Origin: Bradyrhizobium sp.
GTDB lineage: Bacteria > Pseudomonadota > Alphaproteobacteria > Rhizobiales > Xanthobacteraceae
Length of the DNA stretch: 64,000 bases
Direction: 5' to 3'
Assembly (NCBI RefSeq): GCF_022844465.1
Contig: NZ_JALHLP010000001.1
Location: forward strand, 1,116,001 to 1,180,000
Positions 43,907-51,933 of this stretch are shown here, piece after piece (the first letter of the stretch is position 1; each line of letters starts with the position of its first letter). The notes below the pieces were generated by a model. The model saw only the letters and a list, made by a program, of their open reading frames with translations. It was not told where the DNA came from and made no database searches. Made by a program: the position numbers and the translations under genes.

Positions 43907-44476
43907 ATGACTGTTCATATCCACCCATCGGTCGACAACGGCGTCAAGAAAGGTTCAGGCGCCTTTGCCGGCGGCACCCTCGTCTGCAAGTGCAAGGACA
44001 AACCGGTCAAGGTCGGCATCAAGGGCGATGTCGCCCACAATCACGCCTGCGGCTGTACCAAGTGCTGGAAGCCCGAAGGGGCAACCTTCTCGGTGGTTGC
44101 CGTTGTGCCGCGCGAAAACGTGACCGTATTCGAAAACGGCGACAAGCTGCAGATTGTCGACACGTCCGCGACGATCCAGCGATACGCCTGCAAGGGCTGC
44201 GGCACCCACATGTACGGGCGGATCGAGAACAAGGGGCATCCGTTCTACGGCCTCGACTTCATCCACCCCGAACTGTTCCAGGAAGCCGGTTCGGCGGCGC
44301 CGGCGTTTGCGGCGTTCGTATCGTCCGTGATCGAGTCCGGCGTCGCTCCATCGGAAATGTCGGGTATCAGATCCCGCCTCAAGGAGCTCGGACTCGAACC
44401 CTATGATTGTCTGTCTCCGGCGCTGATGGATGCAATCGCTACCCACACGGCGAAATCGAGACCCAAGGCGGCCTGA
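43907..44476 (+). CDS. gfa: S-(hydroxymethyl)glutathione synthase (Gfa)
   Basis: A 189-aa glutathione-dependent formaldehyde-activating enzyme with the GFA/CENP-V fold. Zinc-binding Cys residues appear as CKCKD (about 25-29), HACGCTKCW (about 46-54) and [12 protein letters not shown] (about 88-99). It combines formaldehyde with glutathione to give the substrate of the adjacent alcohol dehydrogenase. AAGGAGG lies 8 bases before the ATG at 43907. A GGCGGC/GCCGCC hairpin (44496-44511) follows but lacks a T-tract. The gene marks the right end of the methanol-oxidation island; insertion-sequence debris follows. Confidence 0.95.
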   Translation: MTVHIHPSVDNGVKKGSGAFAGGTLVCKCKDKPVKVGIKGDVAHNHACGCTKCWKPEGATFSVVAVVPRENVTVFENGDKLQIVDTSATIQRYACKGCGTHMYGRIENKGHPFYGLDFIHPELFQEAGSAAPAFAAFVSSVIESGVAPSEMSGIRSRLKELGLEPYDCLSPALMDAIATHTAKSRPKAA

Positions 44477-44529
44477 CCTCCCTGCGCCCGCCGGTGGCGG
44501 CTATCGCCGCCGGTAGGGCCGAAAACGGG

Positions 44530-44910
44530 CACGCCTCTATCCCAACAAGCAGCCGGTCACCGCCGTGCGCCTGATGAACACCGAGGCAGCACGACGCAAA
44601 AATCGAACCCGTGCTGTCCGACAATGGCCGCGAGTTCTGCGGACGGCCCGACCAGCAAGCCTACGAACTCTTCCTGCAATTGGAGGAGATCGAGCACCAC
44701 ACCATCCGCGTCAAACGCACGCAATCCACCGGCATCGTCGAACGGCTGCATCGCACGTTGCTTGACGAGCACTTCCGCGTTGAGGGCCGCACCTGGTTCG
44801 AGACCATCGAGGAAATGCAGGCCGTTCTCGACGACTACCTCGTCTATGATCAACGCAGGCCCCATCGGGACCGCGGCATGAATGGCAGAATGCCGGAGAC
44901 TTTCGGCAAT
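44530..44910 (+). pseudogene. IS481-like transposase C-terminal fragment
   Basis: The integrase-core end of a transposase is readable in shifted frames. An upstream bit (YPNKQPVTAVRLMNTE) is followed in another frame by QHDAKIEPVLSDNGREFCGRPDQ, LFLQLEEIEHHTIRV, GIVERLHRTLLDEHFRV, TWFETIEEMQAVLDDYL and RPHRDRGMNGRMPETF. VLSDNGREFC holds the second catalytic Asp and GIVERLHRTLLDEHF the region of the final Glu. The N-terminal helix-turn-helix and first Asp are gone, so it is not functional. A short open frame at 44611-45048 covers only this end. Confidence 0.8.
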
Positions 44911-45066
44911 TTTTGCCTCGCGACAGGTGAAGGGGGAGTCCCGGAGACACAATCGGACGCGCGAGAAGCCCGGATTTCCGGTCGATTCTCGCGTCTCCGG
45001 GGAAGCCCGGCCAGACGCAGCACTGCCTGGCTGGCGACGCAGTGGTGATCGCGCCCGTCTCCAAGG

Positions 45067-45102
45067 GATTTCCCTGCAAACAGGGAACTTTGCAGGGAAA
45101 TC
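45067..45102. repeat. 14-bp inverted repeat with alternative hairpin
   Basis: GATTTCCCTGCAAA (45067-45080) and TTTGCAGGGAAATC (45089-45102) are perfect reverse complements. The 8-base loop CAGGGAAC can also pair with the left arm (TTCCCTG/CAGGGAA), so two exclusive foldings exist. It lies in mobile-element debris; no function is assigned. Confidence 0.6.
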
Positions 45103-45210
45103 GGCCATTCTTGGGTTGTGGAACATGATCTCTCAGCCAGAACACGCTGCGCTGCAGCTACTTCTGTGGTAATTTCGAATTAAGCGCAAAACCCGGCAAG
45201 TGTCGCACAC

Positions 45211-45348
45211 GTCCATTTTTCGCGCACTTTTCCTGTGGTTCGTAAGCACGATTTGCTCTCACTCTCGACTAACAATTGTGGAAGCGAAGCGATCTGAATC
45301 AACGGCAATATTGGGAGGCGGAGGGTATCCCGCTCAAGGCGTTTGGTG
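45211..45348 (+). mobile_element. IS66 left-end and tnpA remnant
   Basis: GTCCATTTTTCGCGCACTTT at 45211 closely matches the left end of the IS66 copy at 8128 (minus its first six bases). The match resumes at TGGAAGCG, gives GATCTGAATCAACGGCAATA and runs to about 45348, encoding WKRSDLNQRQYWEAEGIPLKAFG. About 75 bases between the two blocks are missing relative to the full copy, and nothing of tnpB or tnpC remains. The 160 bases from 45349 to phnN show no gene. Confidence 0.78.
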
Positions 45349-45512
45349 GGAACATCCGCTCACCTCGTCCGGGACCGCGGCTTTGGGGCCTGCCCGTCGG
45401 GAGGTATAGTGTCCACAAAATCGAGCGGCCACTTCGCCGCACGGCGAACAATAGAGGCGCCTCCGTTCCGCAGGTCGCCACCACCCTCAAGACCGCGCCA
45501 TGCTTTCCTCCC

Positions 45513-46097
45513 TTACTCGTCCCCAATCATTCGAATGAGCTCACGCGCATGATATTCCGCATCGCCGGTATTCACGATGGTGGCGTCAGGCGGAGTTGCG
45601 GCTTGGTACACGGCGCGGCGCAGCCGCTCTTCGATTTTTCCGTCGCCGTTGCGGCTCCGCACGGCTAGCCGCTGCGCTAAAACGTCCAACGGCGCCGTAA
45701 TCGAGACCACGCGGACGTCGGCATAAGTGTGCCGCAACGCACCGATGACAGTACGCGAGACGTTGACGATGACGGTATGCCCGGCACGGATATCGTCATC
45801 GATCGTACGTGACAGGGCGTACCAATGGCCGTGCGCGCTCCAATGAATGGCATATTCGTCACGCGCCAGCTTTTCCTGAAAGGCGGCAACGCTAACTTCT
45901 TCATTGTCCTCGGATGCCGATGCTTGACGCGTAATGACACGCCTTGGGAAGACAATACAGGGATCGTCGGCGCAGGCCGTTTTCGCGAGCCCAAGCAGCG
46001 TATCCTTGCCGGCGCCGCTCGGGCCGACCACCAGAACCAACCGGCCGGGCCCAATCGCTGCAGATGGCCCGGCGGACCCGGTCGGCGATACCGTCAT
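45513..46097 (-). CDS. phnN: Ribose 1,5-bisphosphokinase
   Basis: A 194-aa P-loop kinase of the guanylate-kinase-like family: GRLVLVVGPSGAGKDTLLGLAK holds Walker A, with FPRRVITRQASASEDNEEVS and YAIHWSAHGHWYAL as PhnN signatures. It converts ribose 1,5-bisphosphate to PRPP, the last step that returns the C-P lyase carbon to nucleotide metabolism. It is the final gene of the phnGHIJKLMN run and overlaps phnM by four bases (ATGA). Insertion-sequence debris lies just past its stop, so the operon end is at the island border. Confidence 0.94.
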   Translation of the reverse strand: MTVSPTGSAGPSAAIGPGRLVLVVGPSGAGKDTLLGLAKTACADDPCIVFPRRVITRQASASEDNEEVSVAAFQEKLARDEYAIHWSAHGHWYALSRTIDDDIRAGHTVIVNVSRTVIGALRHTYADVRVVSITAPLDVLAQRLAVRSRNGDGKIEERLRRAVYQAATPPDATIVNTGDAEYHARELIRMIGDE

Positions 46098-47251
46098 GCC
46101 ACGCGCTGCCCTTCGCGCCAGACGCTGCGCACCACCGGAATGTCGCGTGCGACATGCACGCGGATCAAGTCGGCGCGCTTGCCGACCGCGATCTCGCCGC
46201 GGTCGGCAAGTCCGACCGCTTCAGCCGGTGTCTTGGTGACCGTTTGCACCGCCGAAGCAAGATCAATCGCAGGAACGAGCTGTGGCAATTGTAGCGCCGC
46301 CATCAACAGGCTGGAGGGAATGTAATCGGACGACAGGATGTCCAGGAGCCCCTCCCGGGCAAGATCGACCGCGGCGATGTTGCCGGAATGCGACCCCCCG
46401 CGCACCACATTCGGCGCGCCCATCAGGATGCCGATGCCGGCCTCGTGCAACCCCCGCGCGGCCTCCATCGTGGTCGGGAATTCCGCCACTGACACGCGGT
46501 CCCTGACCGCGTCGGCAACGTTTTCATCGGTCGTGTCGTCGTGGCTGGCGAGCGGGATCCCGTACTGATGCGCCAGCGCGACGATGGCGCGCAGATTGGT
46601 CGCGGCATGGGCGCGCTGGTAGGCAAAACGCCGTTCGAACAGCGCGTCCAGTTCGGCGTCGGTCATGCCAGCGCCCTTGCCGCGGTAATAATCGCGCAGC
46701 TTGCCTTCGTCGCGAAACTGACGCTGCCCCGGCGTGTGATCCATCAACGACATCAGGCGGATGTCGGGCCTGCCGATCAATTCCCTGGCTTCCTCGACCA
46801 CGTCAGGCATCGGGATTTCGCAACGCAGATGAAGGAAATGGTCGGCCCGCAGCAGGTTGGATTCGCGCGCCGCTGTGATCGCCGCCGCGAGCACGCCGGC
46901 GCGGCCATCGACATCCTCGGCACCATCCTCGCGCCAGACCCGAAGCGAGTCTAGGACGGTCGTGATGCCCGAGGTGGCCAACTGCCCATCATAGGAGACG
47001 ACGGCGGCGATCGGGTCCCAGAACACTTTCGGCCGGGGGACGTAGTGCGCCTCGAGGTGATCGGTATGCAGTTCGATCAGGCCCGCCATGACCAGATCGC
47101 CCGCCGCGTCCTCGCCGCCGGCCGGGCCATCGCCCTCGCCGATTTCCGCGATCCGACCGCCGGAAAGGCCGACCCAACCACGCTCGATCACCCGCTCCGC
47201 CAGCACGATCCTGGCATTGCCGATGACGGTCTCGGAACCGGTCGAAATCAT
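46094..47251 (-). CDS. phnM: Alpha-D-ribose 1-methylphosphonate 5-triphosphate diphosphatase (copy 1)
   Basis: A 385-aa amidohydrolase. The metal site starts with GLIELHTDHLEAHYVPRP, and LRCEIPMPDVVEEA, LMSLMDHTPGQRQF, ASHDDTTDENV, EFPTTMEAARGLHEAGIGILMGAPNVVRGGSHSGN and LSSDYIPSSL follow, all typical of PhnM. It removes pyrophosphate from the triphosphate intermediate made by PhnGHI. It sits between phnL (14 bases before its start) and phnN (overlapping). A second phnM at 57138-58331 differs at the first metal motif (HGDAFE). Confidence 0.95.
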   Translation of the reverse strand: MISTGSETVIGNARIVLAERVIERGWVGLSGGRIAEIGEGDGPAGGEDAAGDLVMAGLIELHTDHLEAHYVPRPKVFWDPIAAVVSYDGQLATSGITTVLDSLRVWREDGAEDVDGRAGVLAAAITAARESNLLRADHFLHLRCEIPMPDVVEEARELIGRPDIRLMSLMDHTPGQRQFRDEGKLRDYYRGKGAGMTDAELDALFERRFAYQRAHAATNLRAIVALAHQYGIPLASHDDTTDENVADAVRDRVSVAEFPTTMEAARGLHEAGIGILMGAPNVVRGGSHSGNIAAVDLAREGLLDILSSDYIPSSLLMAALQLPQLVPAIDLASAVQTVTKTPAEAVGLADRGEIAVGKRADLIRVHVARDIPVVRSVWREGQRVA

Positions 47252-47265
47252 GTCAGCGCTCTTTT

Positions 47266-47964
47266 CTATGCCGCCGAAGCAAATGCCGTCACGTCAACAA
47301 TACGGTCGGCGATCACGCGTCGTATTTCATCGTCATGGACGATCGCCACCATTGCCACGCCCTGACGTTTCTTCTGACCGATCAATTCCACCACGACCGC
47401 CCTGTTGGCCGCATCGAGCGAGGCCGTCGGCTCGTCCAGCAGCAGAATGGGCAGGTCGCAAATGAAGCCGCGCGCAATGTTGACGCGCTGCTGCTCGCCG
47501 CCGGAAAACGTCGAGGGCGGCAGCGACCACAGCCGTTCCGGGATATTGAGGCGGCGCAACAGCGCGCCGGCCCGGTCGCGCGCGTCCGCTCGCGCCATTC
47601 CGCTTGCGGTCAAGGGTTCGGCGACGACGTCGATCGACGGCACCCGCGGCACCGCGCGCAGGAACTGGCTGACGTAGCCGATCGTCGAACGGCGGACGCT
47701 GAGAACCTGACGCGGTTCGGCGGCAGCAAGATCGACCATCCCTCCGTGATGACGGATGCCGATCCGGCCGCCGTCGCAGCGGTAGCTGCCGAACACCATT
47801 TTCAGGATCGAGGATTTGCCGGCGCCCGAAGGCCCCGAGAGCACCACGCATTCACCCGGCTCGACGCGAAAGGATACCCCGCGCACCACCGGCAGCTCAA
47901 TGCCGCCCTGGAGATGCATCATGAAGGTTTTTTCGGCGCCGCAGACGTCGATCATCGCAGTCAT
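47266..47964 (-). CDS. phnL: C-P lyase complex ATP-binding protein PhnL
   Basis: A 232-aa ABC-type ATPase with Walker A LSGPSGAGKSSILKMVFGSY, signature FSGGEQQRVNIARGFI and Walker B LLLDEPTASLD. RRSTIGYVSQFLRAVPRVPSIDVVAEPL is typical of PhnL. It has no partner permease; PhnL-type ATPases work with the C-P lyase core, where PhnK binds PhnJ. It is separated from phnK by three bases and sits before phnM. Confidence 0.94.
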   Translation of the reverse strand: MTAMIDVCGAEKTFMMHLQGGIELPVVRGVSFRVEPGECVVLSGPSGAGKSSILKMVFGSYRCDGGRIGIRHHGGMVDLAAAEPRQVLSVRRSTIGYVSQFLRAVPRVPSIDVVAEPLTASGMARADARDRAGALLRRLNIPERLWSLPPSTFSGGEQQRVNIARGFICDLPILLLDEPTASLDAANRAVVVELIGQKKRQGVAMVAIVHDDEIRRVIADRIVDVTAFASAA

Positions 47965-47967
47965 GGC

Positions 47968-48768
47968 TCATACCGGCAGGATCGAGGAGACGAGCAACTG
48001 GGTATAGGGCTCGCGGGGATCGTCGAGCACCTGGTCGGTCAGCCCGGTTTCGATGACACGGCCATCCTTCATCACCATGACCCGGTGCGACAACAGCCGC
48101 GCCACCGCCAGGTCGTGGGTGACGACGACGGCCGCGAGACCTAGTTCGTTGACAAGATTTCGCATCAGGTCGAGCAACCGCGCCTGCACCGAAACGTCAA
48201 GCCCGCCGGTTGGCTCGTCCATGAGCACCAGCCGCGGCTCGGTGACAAGATTGCGCGCAATCTGCAGCCGCTGGCGCATCCCGCCGGAATAGGTCCGCGG
48301 CGCATCGTCGATGCGGGCGGTGTCGATCTCGACGCGCTGCAGCCAGGACGAGGCCGTGTCGCGGATCCGGCCGTAATGGTTCCAGCCGACCGCCATCAGG
48401 CGTTCCCCGACATTGGCGCCGGCCGATACCGCCATCCGCAGTCCCTGCGCCGGATCCTGATGCACATAGCCCCAATCGGTGCGGAACAAAAAGCGGCGCT
48501 CGGCCTCTCCCAGCGCGGCCAGATCACGCAGCATGCCGTCACGCATGCGGTAGGACACCCGCCCTGCGCTCGGCGTCAACTGGGCCGACAGCAGTTGCAG
48601 CAGCGTCGACTTGCCCGATCCGGACTCGCCCACGACCGCCAGCACCTCCCCGGGATAGAGCACGAATGAGACGTCCTTGCAGGCCGTCAGCCGACCGTAG
48701 TCCTTGCCCAGGCCCTCCGCCACCAGCAGCGGCGGGTCCTCCAGCCCGTCGCTTCGAGGCTCAACCAT
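47968..48768 (-). CDS. phnK: C-P lyase complex ATP-binding protein PhnK
   Basis: A 266-aa ABC-type ATPase with Walker A VVGESGSGKSTLLQLLSAQL, signature YSGGMRQRLQIARNL and Walker B LVLMDEPTGGLD. FLFRTDWGYVHQDPAQGLRMAVSAGANVGERLM is a PhnK hallmark. It docks on the PhnGHIJ core and is needed for phosphonate breakdown in vivo. The start ATG at 48768 overlaps the end of phnJ by eight bases, so the two are coupled. Confidence 0.95.
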   Translation of the reverse strand: MVEPRSDGLEDPPLLVAEGLGKDYGRLTACKDVSFVLYPGEVLAVVGESGSGKSTLLQLLSAQLTPSAGRVSYRMRDGMLRDLAALGEAERRFLFRTDWGYVHQDPAQGLRMAVSAGANVGERLMAVGWNHYGRIRDTASSWLQRVEIDTARIDDAPRTYSGGMRQRLQIARNLVTEPRLVLMDEPTGGLDVSVQARLLDLMRNLVNELGLAAVVVTHDLAVARLLSHRVMVMKDGRVIETGLTDQVLDDPREPYTQLLVSSILPV

Positions 48769-49645
48769 GTGCTACCTCCCGGTGCGGCGCCGCGCTCTCG
48801 CTGCCACGATGACCGGCCGCTTGACGGGTCTCGCAATAGTCGGTGTCCGAGCACACGAACATCCGGCCGCCCTTGTCGTCGGTCACGATCTCGTCGAGAT
48901 AGGAATCGCCGGCGCCGCACAAGGCGCAGGGCGCGTCGAAGCGGTAGCGTGCGAACGGGTGATCCTCGAAATCCAGCGACACGACGTTGGTGTGCGGCGG
49001 GATGGCGTAGATGCGCTTCTCGCGTCCGGCCCCGAACAGTTGCAGCGCCGGGCAGTTGTCCATCTTCGGATTGTCGAACTTTGGCGTCGGCGACGGGTCC
49101 ATCACGTAGCGCGCATTCACCTTGACCGGGTAGGCGTAGGAGGTGGCGATATGGCCGAAGCGTGCGATGTCCTCGTACAGCTTGACGTGCATCAGGCCAT
49201 ATTCGCCGAGCGCATGCATGCGACGGGTCTCGGTCTCGCGCGGCTCGAGGAACCGCAGCGGCTCGGGAATCGGCACCTGGTAGACCAGCACCTGCCCGCC
49301 ATGCAGCGGCGCTTCGGGAATCCGGTGCCGGGTCTGGATGACCGTCGCCTCCGCCGTGCTGGTCGTCGTCGCGACGCCGGCGGTCTTGCCAAAGAACTTT
49401 CGAATCGAGATCGCGTTCGTGGTGTCGTCGGAGCCCTGGTCGATCACCTTCAGCACGTCGTCCGGGCCAAGGATGGCCGCGGTCACCTGCACGCCACCGG
49501 TGCCCCAGCCATACGGCATCGGCATCTCACGGCTGGCGAACGGCACCTGATAGCCAGGGGTCGCGATCGCCTTGAGGATCGCACGACGGATCATCCGCTT
49601 GGTCTGCTCGTCGAGATAGGCGAAATTGTAGCTCGGCGCGTTCAT
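48761..49645 (-). CDS. phnJ: Carbon-phosphorus lyase, radical SAM subunit PhnJ
   Basis: 294 aa from the ATG at 49645 (MNAPSYNFAYLDEQTKRMIRRAI); the longer open frame overlaps phnI. The glycyl-radical Gly corresponds to Gly31 (ATPGYQVPF). The Fe-S and active-site Cys cluster is Cys240, Cys243, Cys265 and Cys271 (CALCG and VCSDTDYC). Using S-adenosylmethionine it breaks the C-P bond of ribose 1-methylphosphonate 5-phosphate, giving methane or another alkane and a cyclic ribose phosphate. Its start overlaps the phnI stop by four bases. Confidence 0.97.
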   Translation of the reverse strand: MNAPSYNFAYLDEQTKRMIRRAILKAIATPGYQVPFASREMPMPYGWGTGGVQVTAAILGPDDVLKVIDQGSDDTTNAISIRKFFGKTAGVATTTSTAEATVIQTRHRIPEAPLHGGQVLVYQVPIPEPLRFLEPRETETRRMHALGEYGLMHVKLYEDIARFGHIATSYAYPVKVNARYVMDPSPTPKFDNPKMDNCPALQLFGAGREKRIYAIPPHTNVVSLDFEDHPFARYRFDAPCALCGAGDSYLDEIVTDDKGGRMFVCSDTDYCETRQAAGHRGSESAAPHREVAHG

Positions 49646-50745
49646 TCCGCGGCCTCCCGCATCGGCGCAGCTGCGGTCGCATCGGCGAACTCCTTGCGCA
49701 GCTTGCGCAGCAGGCCGAGTTCGGACTGAAAATCGACGTAGTGCGGGAGCTTGAGGTGTTCGACAAAACCTGTCGCCTGCACATTGTCCGAGTGCGACAT
49801 CACGAACTCTTCGTCCTGGGCCGGCGCGATCAATTCCTCGCCAAGCTCGCGGGCGCGCAGGGATCGGTCCACCAGCGCCATCGACATGGTCTTGCGCTCG
49901 CTCTGCCCGAACGCCAGTCCGTAGCCGCGCGTGAAGCACGGCGCCTCGGTGGCCGATCCCTTGAACTGGTTCACCATCTGGCACTCGGTCAGCGTGATCG
50001 AGCCGAGCGGCACGGCAAAGCCGGCATCCTCGGCCATGAACTCGACCTCGACCTCGCCAAAGCGAATTTCGCCGGCAAAGGGATGGTTGCGGCCATAGCC
50101 GCGCTGGGTCGAATAGCCCAGCGCCAGCAGAAAGCCTTCGTCGGCGCGCGCCAGGTTCTGCAGGCGCAGATCGCGTTCGGCGGGAAAATCAAGCGGCTCG
50201 CGGGTAAGGTCGCCTACAATCGCATCGGCCCTGCCCTGGGGTGACGGCTCGATCAGGCCATCCCGGCCCAGAATGTCCGTCACGCGCGGCGTGGCAGCAC
50301 CCGACGCATCGCCGACCATCGGCCCCTCAGGAGCGAATCCTTCCGCCAATTGCGGATCCAGCAGACGGTGGGTGTAGTCGAAGGTAGGCCCGAGGATTTG
50401 CCCGCCCGGAATGTCCTTGAACGTCGACGATATCCGGCGCCGCACCTGCATCTCGCCGGTATCGACCGGCTCGGTGGCGCCAAAGCGAGGCAAGGTGGCG
50501 CGGAAGGCGCGCACCAGGAAGATCGCCTCGATCAGGTCGCCGCGCGACTGCTTGATGGCGAGGGCGGCAAGCTCGCGATCGTAAAGCGAACCCTCGGCCA
50601 TGACGCGATCGACGCCGAGCGAGAGCTGTTCGGAAATCTGGGCGATCGAAACCTCGGGAACGTCGCGGTCGCCGCGTCGTTCATGCGCGAGCAGACGATG
50701 GGCGTTCTCGATGGCGCGTTCACCTCCCTTGACGGCGACGTACAT
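49642..50745 (-). CDS. phnI: C-P lyase core subunit PhnI
   Basis: 367 aa from the ATG at 50745 (MYVAVKGGERAIENAHRLLAHERRG); the open frame to 51117 lies within phnH and is not used. GEGSLYDRELAALAIKQSRGDLIEAIFLVRAFRATLPR-type sequence, YTHRLLDPQLAEGF, ALGYSTQRGYGRNHPFAGEIR and HSDNVQATGFVEHLKLPHYVDFQSEL are PhnI hallmarks. PhnI, with G, H and L, replaces adenine of ATP by the phosphonate to form ribose 1-phosphonate 5-triphosphate. It overlaps phnJ and lies two bases from phnH. Confidence 0.96.
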   Translation of the reverse strand: MYVAVKGGERAIENAHRLLAHERRGDRDVPEVSIAQISEQLSLGVDRVMAEGSLYDRELAALAIKQSRGDLIEAIFLVRAFRATLPRFGATEPVDTGEMQVRRRISSTFKDIPGGQILGPTFDYTHRLLDPQLAEGFAPEGPMVGDASGAATPRVTDILGRDGLIEPSPQGRADAIVGDLTREPLDFPAERDLRLQNLARADEGFLLALGYSTQRGYGRNHPFAGEIRFGEVEVEFMAEDAGFAVPLGSITLTECQMVNQFKGSATEAPCFTRGYGLAFGQSERKTMSMALVDRSLRARELGEELIAPAQDEEFVMSHSDNVQATGFVEHLKLPHYVDFQSELGLLRKLRKEFADATAAAPMREAAE

Positions 50746-50747
50746 GA

Positions 50748-51359
50748 TCAGCCTCCCCGCATCGCCAGCCGCGTGCTTCGCGGTATCGCGACAATTTTTT
50801 CGTCCCGCACCAGAACGACGTCGACGCCACGCGGAAACAGCGTTGCGTTGACGGCGAGCCGCTCGAACAAATCGCGCGGCAGACCTGACACCTGCAACAT
50901 CGCCGTGCCGTCGATGCCGGGTCCGCGCAGTTCGACAGCGGTCCCCCGCCCGAAACTCTCGACCTGCAGGATCAGCGTCGTCGAGCGGTCGGGATACTCG
51001 TTGCTGCCGAACGCGAAGCGATCGAGCGGCGGAAGGTCGCGGGGATCGCCGAACAATGCAAAACTGCAAACTGATGAGTCCGCGATCACCGGCGCGCTGG
51101 TGTGGAACTTGAGCCATCCGGCGACATCCGGCCTCGCCGACATCCGCGCATCGAGCCAGACCGGCGTGTCATGGTCGAACAGGGTAAGCGCGATGGCCGC
51201 CGTCCCGGGCATCATTCCCTTCGGGGCGCCGGCGACAGCCGCGATCCGCTGAACGCTACCAGGCCGCGCCATTGCATCCATGACGGCACGGAACGTCGAT
51301 TGCGCCGACAATACTTTGTCGGCGAATCCCGCGGGCAACTCGGCGAGCGGGGTCATCAA
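50748..51359 (-). CDS. phnH: C-P lyase core subunit PhnH
   Basis: A 203-aa protein with ELPAGFADKVLSAQSTFRAVMDAMARPGSVQRI at the N-terminus and TLFPRGVDVVLVRDEKIVAIPRSTRL at the C-terminus, both typical of PhnH, and RGPGIDGTAMLQVSGLP in the middle. PhnH is a PLP-fold-related protein without cofactor that dimerises inside the PhnGHIJ core. It overlaps phnG by four bases and is followed two bases later by phnI. Confidence 0.94.
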   Translation of the reverse strand: MMTPLAELPAGFADKVLSAQSTFRAVMDAMARPGSVQRIAAVAGAPKGMMPGTAAIALTLFDHDTPVWLDARMSARPDVAGWLKFHTSAPVIADSSVCSFALFGDPRDLPPLDRFAFGSNEYPDRSTTLILQVESFGRGTAVELRGPGIDGTAMLQVSGLPRDLFERLAVNATLFPRGVDVVLVRDEKIVAIPRSTRLAMRGG

Positions 51360-51814
51360 CTCTCTCCGCGCACCAGGGTGTAGAAATCGACCCGCGTCGC
51401 CGCGGCTTCCGTGGCCTTGCGTTCCCGCTTCGTTGACAGCGCCGCGCGCAGCGGCGCTATCACCTGTTCCTCAGCCAGCCCTGCGAGCTCTTCCGACTGC
51501 ACCATGGCGTCGCACAGCGCCATCATTGCCGCTTTCTGCTTGTCACGGCCGAGCACATAGCCGAATCCGACTTCGCCGGTGGAAAGCCGAACCGCCGCGC
51601 GCGAAACCGTGGCTTCGCCGAGATTGAAGGCCGCGCCATCGCCACCGATGCGACCGCGCACCATCACGAGGCCATTTTCCGGCTCGCGCAGGGTCTGGTG
51701 CGCCGGCAGGGCCGCCGCCTCAAGGCGGGCCGATATCTCCGCGGAGGCTGAGTGGGCGAGCACGGCCATTGCCGCCTTGCGCCGCGCCTGCTTGCTGCTT
51801 TCGGTTGCCGTCAT
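51356..51814 (-). CDS. phnG: C-P lyase core subunit PhnG
   Basis: A 152-aa protein, first gene of the C-P lyase operon. RRKAAMAVLAHSASAEISARLEAAALPAHQTLREPENGLVMVRGRIGGDGAAFNLGEATVSRAAVRLSTGEVGFGYVLGRDKQKAAMMALCDAM matches PhnG throughout. It is part of the PhnGHIJ core. A perfect palindrome (51831-51860) and a Pho-box-like sequence (51873-51890) lie just upstream, so PhnF repression and PhoB activation probably converge on this promoter. Confidence 0.95.
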   Translation of the reverse strand: MTATESSKQARRKAAMAVLAHSASAEISARLEAAALPAHQTLREPENGLVMVRGRIGGDGAAFNLGEATVSRAAVRLSTGEVGFGYVLGRDKQKAAMMALCDAMVQSEELAGLAEEQVIAPLRAALSTKRERKATEAAATRVDFYTLVRGES

Positions 51815-51830
51815 GATCGCCTTGCAGGAA

Positions 51831-51860
51831 TCAAGTTGTCTATGATACTAGACAACTTGA
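51831..51860. promoter_or_regulatory. Candidate PhnF operator (12-bp inverted repeat)
   Basis: TCAAGTTGTCTA (51831-51842) and TAGACAACTTGA (51849-51860) are perfect reverse complements separated by TGATAC. The site lies 17 bases before the phnG ATG and 74 bases before phnF on the other strand, as expected for a GntR/HutC dimer that represses the operon and its own gene. The assignment to PhnF is inferred from position. Confidence 0.8.
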
Positions 51861-51872
51861 TATCGAAGCGCC

Positions 51873-51890
51873 ATGACCGTTTCGTGACAA
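51873..51890 (-). promoter_or_regulatory. Candidate Pho box upstream of phnG
   Basis: Read on the minus strand: TTGTCAC, GAAA, CGGTCAT, which is two heptamers at 11-base spacing. They match the CTGTCAT consensus at 5 and 6 of 7 positions. The site lies 59-76 bases upstream of phnG, just outside the PhnF palindrome. Confidence 0.65.
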
Positions 51891-51933
51891 CCGGGTTGTT
51901 TTTTCCAATGGCCGTTGCTGGCGTTCTCCCATC

